Assembly: GCA_050248995.1 (NCBI GenBank)
Contig: JBFWRI010000046.1
Span: 1 to 6,577, forward strand
DNA: 6,577 nucleotides
Direction: 5' to 3'
DNA from: JBFWRI01 sp050248995
GTDB lineage: Bacteria > Pseudomonadota > Alphaproteobacteria > JAIXQD01
Of this stretch, positions 1 to 5,148 are shown one piece after another. The notes beneath the pieces were generated by a model. The model did not search any database and had not been told where the DNA came from. It was given only the letters and a program-made list of their open reading frames with translations. The translations under genes and the position numbers were made by a program. Positions within the stretch are counted from its first letter, which is position 1. Each line of letters begins with the position of its first letter.

Positions 1-1
1 C

Positions 2-307
2 AATAATATGGTAGAAGCGCGGCTGGCACTGTACGAAGAAACTGTATTACCACTCGCTCAGCGCTTACTCGCTTCGCTCAACGCTTGGTTAGTGCCGATG
101 TTCGACAAGAAACTGCGCCTTGATATTGATATGGACGAAGTTTCAGCACTCGTTCCGCGCCGCGACCGCTTATGGGAAAAGGTCGGCAGCGCCGACTTTT
201 TGACCGTCAACGAAAAACGCGCCGCACTGGGGTACGACCCTGTTGCCGGCGGCGATTTATTGCCCAGCTCAACCGAAGAACAGCTCCTTCCCGGCCTTCT
301 GCAGTAA
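2..307 (+). CDS. Phage portal protein, C-terminal fragment (HK97 family)
   Basis: This is the last 101 codons of an open frame that enters from the left edge, so the true start lies outside the window. Portal proteins form the dodecameric ring at one capsid vertex through which DNA is packaged and to which the neck attaches. The visible part has the usual portal C-terminal features: a helical stretch (EARLALYEETVLPLAQRLL) of the kind that lines the ring, a segment rich in Asp and Arg, and the ADFLTVNEKRAALGYDP motif seen near the end of alphaproteobacterial HK97-type portals. The ATG at position 8 is internal and should not be taken as the start. The next gene, a prohead protease, follows after 9 bases, and its Shine-Dalgarno sequence TAAGGA overlaps this stop codon, which suggests translational coupling. 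The assignment is from family resemblance and gene order. Confidence 0.85.
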   Translation, partial: NNMVEARLALYEETVLPLAQRLLASLNAWLVPMFDKKLRLDIDMDEVSALVPRRDRLWEKVGSADFLTVNEKRAALGYDPVAGGDLLPSSTEEQLLPGLLQ

Positions 308-316
308 GGATTATAT

Positions 317-1300
317 ATGATACTTACCAAAACCGCCTTCGTACCCCTCACGAAGAATAATAATGCCGGCACTATCGTCGGCTATGCCAGCGTGTTCGGC
401 GTGCGTGACGACCAGAACGACATCGTACCGCGTGGTGCGTTCGCTGCGGCCCTTGCCAATTACAAAAAATCCAAACGCGCGCCTGCCATGCTGTGGATGC
501 ACGACGACCGGCGCCCGTGCGGCGCGTGGGTGAAGGCTGCCGAAGACCACATCGGCCTGCTGGTGCGCGGGCAGATCAATCTTGGCACCAAACTTGGCCG
601 CGAAGTTTATGCGTTGGTGAAACAAGGCGCCGTTACCGGGCTTTCGATTGGTTACCGCATCATCAAAAGCCGTTATGACGCCACGCGCCGTGCGCGCATC
701 CTGGAAAGCATCGAGCTCGACGAAATCTCACTCGTCACCCAGCCCGCCAACCGCGCCGCCAGGATCAGTGGTGTAAAGCAACATAAAGCATTTTTGAAAT
801 ACGACCCGTCACAACCGCGTGTCCCAGCCGGAAACTCCGACGGCGGACAGTGGACAGAAACCGGCGCCAGTCGCGAGGGACCTTCGTTTGCCACACAACA
901 ATTGCGCAGTCCGACTGCACGGCAACCCAGAACTTTTACAAATTATGGTGATGGGTACGAACGCGAACCGGGCCTTCAGGGCCTCTATCCTGAATTGGCC
1001 ATTCCGGCCTTGCGCGCTATCCGCCCTGCCATCAGCGGCGCTATAGCCTTGCGGCGTACTTTGGAAAAGCCCTTAGCAAGACTTACTGACCATGGGCGCC
1101 AGCGCACTGGTGAGCGCACCATCACTCAAAAAGATATACGGGAAGCAATGCGGACCGCTCATGCAACAGGAAATGTAAAAGCTAAGATCGGAAAGTATGG
1201 CACTATTCAGTTTGTATACCGTGGGGCCAATGGCATTACTCTAGCTATCGAAACATATGGTAGAAATGCTGGAAAAATTATAACATTATTTCGCCACTAA
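317..1300 (+). CDS. Prohead protease (S78/HK97 gp4-like) fused to a C-terminal RNase-like toxin domain
   Basis: 327 residues. Residues 1-150 are a caudoviral prohead maturation protease, which cuts scaffold and capsid precursors inside the immature head. GYASVFG (22-28), His62 in MLWMHD, Ser110 in TGLSIGY and Glu136 in LDEISLVTQPAN match the expected His/Ser/acidic active site. Such proteases usually end soon after this region. Here a linker DPSQPRVPAGN..GG.WT (163-180) follows, then a low-complexity stretch with a fairly hydrophobic segment (about 219-247). The last domain (about 255-327) has DHGRQR, ERTITQKDIREAM, GKYG.IQFVYRG and ETYGRNAGKIIT. That pattern resembles DUF4258-like toxins of the barnase-EndoU-colicin-RelE (BECR) RNase fold. 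GC drops soon after the linker. The start is supported by TAAGGA six bases upstream. The protease call is firm; the toxin call is by resemblance, and its activity is inferred. Confidence 0.85.
   Translation: MILTKTAFVPLTKNNNAGTIVGYASVFGVRDDQNDIVPRGAFAAALANYKKSKRAPAMLWMHDDRRPCGAWVKAAEDHIGLLVRGQINLGTKLGREVYALVKQGAVTGLSIGYRIIKSRYDATRRARILESIELDEISLVTQPANRAARISGVKQHKAFLKYDPSQPRVPAGNSDGGQWTETGASREGPSFATQQLRSPTARQPRTFTNYGDGYEREPGLQGLYPELAIPALRAIRPAISGAIALRRTLEKPLARLTDHGRQRTGERTITQKDIREAMRTAHATGNVKAKIGKYGTIQFVYRGANGITLAIETYGRNAGKIITLFRH
803..856 (+). repeat. Linker motif copy 1 (DPSQPRVPAGN..GG.WT)
   Basis: This segment encodes residues 163-180 of the protease fusion. It marks the junction between the phage enzyme and the C-terminal toxin-like domain. 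The same motif occurs at 4516-4569 in the lysozyme gene, with 15 of 18 residues identical. The two DNA segments match at 41 of 54 positions, and most differences are synonymous. The role (cleavage site, docking tag or flexible hinge) is unknown. Confidence 0.9.
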
Positions 1301-1309
1301 GGACACGCC

Positions 1310-1582
1310 ATGACTTTATCTTTTCAATTACTGGATCAGGCTTTGCGGGATGAGGACATCGAAGGCTTTATTGCTCTCGGCGCCCCTGCTGATGAGTATA
1401 CATCTGAAGCACACGAGATCGCTTCGATAGTCAATGGCACCAGCGAGTCACAAATGTCGGAAGCCGCCATTCTGGAAGCTTTCGTCTCGGTATGGGCACG
1501 CTCATTCAACCTCGGCCCAGAGGAAATGGAAATGCGCCTGCCCGCTATCAGAAAAGTTGTTCAGCAGGTCACCACTAGATAA
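1310..1582 (+). CDS. Candidate immunity protein for the upstream toxin domain (DUF1871-like)
   Basis: A 90-residue, clearly acidic protein with no signal peptide or membrane segment, so it is presumably cytoplasmic. It lies nine bases after the protease-toxin fusion. Its Shine-Dalgarno sequence TAAGGA (1298-1303) overlaps that gene's stop, so the two are likely translated together. The segment GAPADEYTSEAHEIAS (24-39) recalls the G.P.DEY..E...I pattern of small DUF1871-type proteins, which I associate with toxin immunity loci. The rest is predicted mostly helical (AAILEAFVSVWARSFNL, then a C-terminal LPAIRKVVQQV helix). GC is about 47% in the 60 bases I counted (1321-1380), below the structural genes. 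The immunity role is inferred from size, acidity, lack of export signal and position. A phage assembly chaperone is a possible alternative. Confidence 0.55.
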   Translation: MTLSFQLLDQALRDEDIEGFIALGAPADEYTSEAHEIASIVNGTSESQMSEAAILEAFVSVWARSFNLGPEEMEMRLPAIRKVVQQVTTR

Positions 1583-1603
1583 AGTCAATCACACCAAAAC
1601 ACC

Positions 1604-1637
1604 CCCGCCGGGAGCCGAGCGCCCGTGCGGGTTTTTT
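1604..1637 (+). terminator. Rho-independent terminator after the first toxin-immunity pair
   Basis: CCCGC (1604-1608) pairs with GCGGG (1627-1631), and CGGG (1609-1612) with CCCG (1622-1625) leaving T1626 bulged. The loop is about nine bases, and six T residues follow (1632-1637). It lies between the immunity gene and the major capsid gene, so full termination would cut capsid expression from upstream. I see no convincing promoter between it and the capsid start, so partial read-through or antitermination is likely. Confidence 0.8.
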
Positions 1638-1674
1638 AGTGCTCGAATTTCAACAACCTCAACACGGAGACTCT

Positions 1675-2823
1675 ATGGATTACGATCTCATGGAAATGAA
1701 AAGCGGCCAGAATGCTTTGGCAGACGCTTTTGAACAGCACAAAGAAGAAAGCGATGCCGCTTTCAAGAACGTGAACGACACGCTGCGCCAAATCAAAACG
1801 GCTGCTGCCCGCCCGGCCACGCCTACCAACACCGCACAACCAGAAAAAGGCGAAGAAACCCGCCGCTTTCTGAAATACGTCAAAACCGGCATCATTGAAG
1901 ACGATAATATCGGCGGCACGAAGTCGCTGCTGGTCGGTTCTGACCCTGATGGCGGCTTTGCCGTTAGCGCCGAAATCGGCGAGATGGTGCTGAATCGCCT
2001 GAACGAAGCCACGCCGATGCGCCAGCTGGCTAATGTGCTGTCAATCAACAGCGACGCCATCGAACTGCTGCGCGACGCATCAGACGCTGCCGCCGACTGG
2101 GTGGGTGAAACCGAAAGCCGTGCCGAAACCGATGCCGGTTCGTTCGGCCGCATTCGCATCGCGGCGCACGAGCTGCACGCCCAGCCACAACTGACGCAAA
2201 AGCTGCTGGATGACGCCAGCGTGAACATGGAAGAGTTCATTGTGAACAAAATTGCCGACCGCTTTGCCCGGCGCGAGAACGCTGCGTTCATCAGCGGCAC
2301 CGGCGTCAACCAGCCGCGCGGCATCGCCACCTACAGCACAGCCGCCACAGCCGACGACAGCCGCGACTGGGGCGTGTTCGAACACGTGAAAACCGGGGCC
2401 AACGGCGCGTTCGCTGGCAGCAACCCGGCCGACACGCTGATCTCGGTGATGTACAAGCTGAAGTCGGGCTATATGAACGGTGCGTCATGGCTGATGCCGC
2501 GCGCCGTGGCCGACGATATCCGCAAGTTCAAGGACACGACGGGCCAGTACATCTGGCAGCCGGGCTTGTCGGGCGAACAGCAGGCAACGCTGCTGGGCTT
2601 TCCCGTGGTGCTGTGTGAAGACATGCCGGCCAAGGGCACGGGTTCGCTGTCGGTTGCGTTCGGCAACTTCCGCGAAGCCTACACCATCGTCGATCGCCTG
2701 GGCCTGCGCATCTTCCGCGACCCGTACACGGCAGCACCGTTCGTCAAGTTCCGCTGCAGCAAGCGGGTTGGCGGCGATGTCACCAACTTCGACGCGATCA
2801 AGTTCGTCAACTTCGCTTCATAA
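1675..2823 (+). CDS. Major capsid protein, HK97 family
   Basis: A 382-residue protein that builds the icosahedral head. Residues 5-41 form a charged, heptad-like helix that matches the N-terminal scaffolding (delta) domain of HK97-type capsid precursors. A Pro/Ala/Thr-rich hinge (about 43-56) follows. The HK97 fold begins around residues 60-97 and includes the family landmark DPDGGFAV (90-97). Further hallmarks are ATPMRQLANV, DWVGETESRAETD, the long helix region ending in RRENAAFISGTGVNQPRGI, and a C-terminal part with LGFPVVLCEDMP and a GLRIFRDPYTA.PFVKF motif. The upstream protease probably removes the delta domain; the exact site is not visible. I place the start at ATG 1675, with CGGAGA just upstream. 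The in-frame GTG at 1639 would place translation initiation directly at the terminator T-run. GC is about 62% in the line I counted. Confidence 0.95.
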   Translation: MDYDLMEMKSGQNALADAFEQHKEESDAAFKNVNDTLRQIKTAAARPATPTNTAQPEKGEETRRFLKYVKTGIIEDDNIGGTKSLLVGSDPDGGFAVSAEIGEMVLNRLNEATPMRQLANVLSINSDAIELLRDASDAAADWVGETESRAETDAGSFGRIRIAAHELHAQPQLTQKLLDDASVNMEEFIVNKIADRFARRENAAFISGTGVNQPRGIATYSTAATADDSRDWGVFEHVKTGANGAFAGSNPADTLISVMYKLKSGYMNGASWLMPRAVADDIRKFKDTTGQYIWQPGLSGEQQATLLGFPVVLCEDMPAKGTGSLSVAFGNFREAYTIVDRLGLRIFRDPYTAAPFVKFRCSKRVGGDVTNFDAIKFVNFAS

Positions 2824-2834
2824 AGAGTTTGCAA

Positions 2835-2901
2835 GGCGGGGGTGAATGCAGCGGCCATGCGAACAACGTTCGCAGACAGGCCGCGAAGTCCGTTACCCGC
2901 C
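2835..2901 (+). other. Nested hairpin in the spacer after the capsid gene
   Basis: Three nested stems share one axis. GGCGGG (2835-2840) pairs with CCCGCC (2896-2901), GCGGCC (2851-2856) with GGCCGC (2879-2884), and TGCGAAC (2858-2864) with GTTCGCA (2868-2874) over a three-base loop. That gives 19 base pairs in a 97-base spacer. No T-run follows, so it is not a standard terminator. It could protect the 3' end of the capsid transcript, serve as an RNA-processing site, or weaken expression of the next gene. All three roles are inference. Confidence 0.7.
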
Positions 2902-2920
2902 CAAACTGAAAGGAAAGAAT

Positions 2921-3313
2921 ATGCTTAAAGATATCAAATCACAAACCAACGCCCTGCTGTCGCTTAGCCCGGCGGCGCGCACGTCGTCAGCCGACGGTAG
3001 CACGGTCGACCTGCGTGATTACGGCAGCGCGGCGTTCGTCGTGCTGTTCGGCACGCATACCGACGGCACGCACACGCCTTCGGCTGAAGAGTCGGACGAC
3101 GGCAGCAACTGGGATGCCATTGCCGCCGGCGATCTGGCTGGCAGCTTTGCCGCTGTCAGCTCGTCGGCAGGCAACGGCACCGTGCAACGCGTCGGCTACC
3201 TTGGCAGCAAGCGTTACGTGCGTGTTGTCATGACGTGCGCGGGCACAACAACCGGTGCGTTGTCGTCAGCCATCGTCGTTGCCGGCCACGCCGCGCAGCA
3301 GCCTGTCGCTTAA
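2921..3313 (+). CDS. Small phage head protein, candidate decoration or head-fibre protein
   Basis: 130 residues, located between the major capsid gene and the connector gene, where many HK97-type phages carry a head decoration or stabilising protein. The sequence is rich in Ser, Gly, Thr and Ala with little charge. Beta-strand-like runs such as AAFVVLFG alternate with acidic loops (EESDDGSNWD). A GYLGSKRYVRVVM motif sits in the second half, and the end is an Ala/Val strand (AIVVAGHA). I have seen this type as an uncharacterised gene in alphaproteobacterial prophages but cannot name a family. The start at ATG 2921 follows a good AAAGGA (2909-2914), whereas the upstream in-frame GTG around 2846 would run through the hairpin. 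A terminator follows directly. That it is a virion protein is likely from context; decoration is a guess. Confidence 0.65.
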   Translation: MLKDIKSQTNALLSLSPAARTSSADGSTVDLRDYGSAAFVVLFGTHTDGTHTPSAEESDDGSNWDAIAAGDLAGSFAAVSSSAGNGTVQRVGYLGSKRYVRVVMTCAGTTTGALSSAIVVAGHAAQQPVA

Positions 3314-3325
3314 CACCTCTCCCCC

Positions 3326-3364
3326 GCCCCGTCCGTTCTCCCCCTGCGGACGGGGCATTCTTTT
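3326..3364 (+). terminator. Strong rho-independent terminator after the small head protein
   Basis: A perfect ten-base-pair stem (GCCCCGTCCG at 3326-3335 with CGGACGGGGC at 3347-3356) encloses an 11-base loop and is followed by ATTCTTTT. It begins 12 bases after the stop of the small head protein gene. It ends just before the AGGAG ribosome site of the connector gene. I see no promoter between them, so some read-through must feed the neck genes unless transcription is antiterminated. Confidence 0.85.
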
Positions 3365-3378
3365 CAGGAGTTTCTTTT

Positions 3379-3999
3379 ATGCCCGGACTTATCCGAGTGA
3401 CTGCGCCTGCATCCGAGCCGCTGACGCTGGCCGAAGCCAAGGCGCACCTGCGTGTTGAACACAGCGCCGACGACACGCTGGTCACGTCGCTGCTCACCGT
3501 CGCGCGCGAAGCGTGCGAAGATTACACCGGCCGCGCGCTGATCACGCAAACCTGGCGCCTGTGGCTGAACAATCTGCCGGAGTCGGCGGTTCCGTGGTGG
3601 GATGGCGTGCGCGATTTACCTGTTAGCGCCTATGCCCTGCGCACCATCACATTGCAACGCGCGCCGCTGATTGCCGTCACGTCGTTTTCAACGTTTGACG
3701 ACGACGATAACGAAAGCGTGCTGGACAGCGGCGATTACATGGCCGACACAGCCCGCACACCCGGCGCCGTGGTGCTGCGCGACGCAGTGTCACTGCCCCT
3801 GATGCGCAACGTCAACGGCATCAAGATCGACTTCACCTGCGGTTATGGCGCCAGTGCATCCGATGTGCCCGCCGCATTGCGCCACGGCATGCTGGTGCAT
3901 ATCGCCGCGCTGTATGAGCGTCGTGGTGACGAGTCGCTGGAGCTGCCGGCAGCAACGCGCCAGCTGTATTCATCCTACCGCGTCATACAGGTGAAGTAA
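3379..3999 (+). CDS. Head-tail connector protein (phiE125 gp8 / HK97 gp6-like)
   Basis: A 206-residue adaptor that forms the ring bound beneath the portal, joining the filled head to the neck. Family signs are LTLAEAKAHLRVEH (15-28), then AREACEDYTGRALITQTWRL, a central loop-rich part, a C-terminal beta region (GIKIDFTCGYG), and the helix VPAALRHGMLVHIAALYERRGD. This arrangement matches the phiE125 gp8 family. The start at ATG 3379 is supported by CAGGAG (3365-3370) at a spacing of eight. A longer in-frame reading from 3235 would overlap the previous gene and the terminator, and was rejected. The gene lies immediately downstream of a terminator and is followed by the head-closure gene, as expected for this module. 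Base composition is like that of the capsid gene. Confidence 0.9.
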   Translation: MPGLIRVTAPASEPLTLAEAKAHLRVEHSADDTLVTSLLTVAREACEDYTGRALITQTWRLWLNNLPESAVPWWDGVRDLPVSAYALRTITLQRAPLIAVTSFSTFDDDDNESVLDSGDYMADTARTPGAVVLRDAVSLPLMRNVNGIKIDFTCGYGASASDVPAALRHGMLVHIAALYERRGDESLELPAATRQLYSSYRVIQVK

Positions 4000-4002
4000 C
4001 AC

Positions 4003-4040
4003 GGCGGGGGACGGTTGCGCAAAGTGCAGAGTGTACCCGC
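4003..4040 (+). other. GGCGGGGG...TACCCGC spacer element before head closure
   Basis: The spacer after the connector stop contains GGCGGGGG (4003-4010) and TACCCGC (4034-4040). Both oligomers also occur, in the same order, in the spacer after the capsid gene (2835-2842 and 2894-2900). GCGGG (4004-4008) and CCCGC (4036-4040) can pair as a five-base stem, with a self-complementary TTGCGCAA inside. The structure is much weaker than the one at 2835-2901. No function can be assigned. Confidence 0.4.
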
Positions 4041-4054
4041 AAAAGGAGTCCATC

Positions 4055-4378
4055 ATGATCAGCATCGGCTCATTATCCGAACGCATAACTTTTCAAAGCG
4101 AGACCCGCACCGCCGACAGCGAAGGCGGTGCCAGCGTTTCGTGGAGCACACTGGCCACAACCTGGGCGCAGGTGACGCCGCTTTCCGCACGCGAGAAGTG
4201 GGATAACGGCCAGAACATCGGCCAGTCGTCATACCGTTTTACCATCCGCACGCGCAGCGACATTTCTGTCGCCACGCGGCTGCAATGGGAAGGTGTGAAT
4301 TACAACATCCGAGCGATCCTGCCGCGCCCGGGCTTTATCTATACCGACATCCTTGCGACCGAAGGCGGTGCCGTATGA
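4055..4378 (+). CDS. Head-closure (head-tail adaptor) protein, SPP1 gp16 / Phage_H_T_join family
   Basis: A 107-residue protein that seals the DNA exit beneath the connector and provides the docking surface for the tail. Family features run in order: LSERITFQSETRTADSEGG, W..LATTWAQVTPLSAREKW, then FTIRTRSDISVATRLQWEGVNYNIRAI (reported in parts here), and a short C-terminal tail. Its length is normal for the family. The start at ATG 4055 has AGGAG (4043-4047) seven bases upstream. The in-frame GTG at 4031 lies before that ribosome site and was rejected. The stop overlaps the start of the lysozyme gene as ATGA, so that gene is translationally coupled to head closure. In many relatives I would expect an HK97 gp10-like neck gene next; it is absent here. 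Confidence 0.9.
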   Translation: MISIGSLSERITFQSETRTADSEGGASVSWSTLATTWAQVTPLSAREKWDNGQNIGQSSYRFTIRTRSDISVATRLQWEGVNYNIRAILPRPGFIYTDILATEGGAV

Positions 4379-5145
4379 AGGTCGACGCTAAGTTTGTTGA
4401 GGCTGTGCACCATGGATTACTGAAAGAAGTAACAACGCATTACTGCCACACTGGCATCATCCCACTGTCGCTCTCGCAGCAACTTGTACGTGTCATGGCA
4501 GTAAAGGCTGGCTTCGACCCGTCGCAACCGCGTGTTCCTGCTGGCAATGCCAATGGTGGGGAATGGACAGATGCCTTTGCATCAGGCGGCAGCACTGGCG
4601 CAGGATATCAGAATGCGCCGTTTACACGGGACCCTGCATCACAAAAACCATTGCCACCCGCAAGTTACCAACCGCTGCAGATGACATCGATACCCGCTAC
4701 TCGCCGCTCTGTCAGCCGATCTGGTATTGATCTCCTAATCGAGCGCGAAGGGCTAGAGCTCCGACGGTATCCTGATGCAGGTTTGAGGCCGACCATTGGT
4801 TATGGCCACCTCATCTTGCCAGGCGAGTCGTGGCCCAATGGGATTACTGCCTCAGAAGCGCGGTTGCTTTTCAATGCTGATTTAGGTATTGCGCGACGCG
4901 CTGTTCAACGACTCGTGCGCGTTCCCATGACTCAGAACCAGTTTGATGCCTTGGTTTCCCTTACGTATAATATCGGCGAGGGAAACTTCGCGTCATCTTC
5001 TGTCTTGAAGTTCCTTAATCGTGGGGATTATAATGCCGCTGCTAATGCATTTCTGTTGTGGGATAAAGTTAAAACCCCTCAAGGGTACAAACCTATCCTG
5101 AAACCACGGCGAGTAGCGGAACGAGAACAATTTCTCAAGAGGTAG
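4375..5145 (+). CDS. Linker-tethered GH24 lysozyme (phage-type muramidase), candidate secreted effector
   Basis: 256 residues. Residues 1-46 form a short, mostly helical N-terminal region with no signal peptide or membrane anchor. Residues 48-65 carry the DPSQPRVPAGN..GG.WT linker also found in the protease fusion, followed by a Gly/Ser/Pro/Gln-rich stretch (about 66-112). Residues about 117-256 are a glycoside hydrolase 24 lysozyme that cuts the MurNAc-GlcNAc backbone of peptidoglycan. It has Glu125 in EREGLELRRY, Asp134 in YPDAG and Thr140 in PTIGYGH, equivalent to the T4 lysozyme Glu-Asp-Thr set, plus FDALVSLTYNIG and KPRRVAEREQF. The active site looks intact. The start is fixed by the ATGA overlap with head closure. 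It could be a plain endolysin, but no holin gene is visible and an exported partner follows, which favours an effector or virion-associated enzyme. Confidence 0.85.
   Translation: MKVDAKFVEAVHHGLLKEVTTHYCHTGIIPLSLSQQLVRVMAVKAGFDPSQPRVPAGNANGGEWTDAFASGGSTGAGYQNAPFTRDPASQKPLPPASYQPLQMTSIPATRRSVSRSGIDLLIEREGLELRRYPDAGLRPTIGYGHLILPGESWPNGITASEARLLFNADLGIARRAVQRLVRVPMTQNQFDALVSLTYNIGEGNFASSSVLKFLNRGDYNAAANAFLLWDKVKTPQGYKPILKPRRVAEREQFLKR
4516..4569 (+). repeat. Linker motif copy 2 (DPSQPRVPAGN..GG.WT)
   Basis: This segment encodes residues 48-65 of the lysozyme gene product and corresponds to the motif at 803-856. Residues differ only at the two variable positions after PAGN and at the position before WT. 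The local GC of about 62% (4501-4560) is higher than at the start of the same gene (about 45%, 4381-4440), as if the linker were an older, conserved part. Confidence 0.9.
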
Positions 5146-5148
5146 AGC

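Noticed and set aside
1680..2330. Long reverse-strand open frame opposite the capsid gene (216 codons)
   Set aside because: It is the complement of a clear capsid gene with GC-rich codons. Its translation is Ser/Arg-rich without family features and it has no ribosome site of note.
3235..3378. Longer N-terminus for the connector, starting at 3235
   Set aside because: It would overlap the small head protein gene and translate the terminator. ATG 3379 has an AGGAG site and begins the normal family N-terminus.
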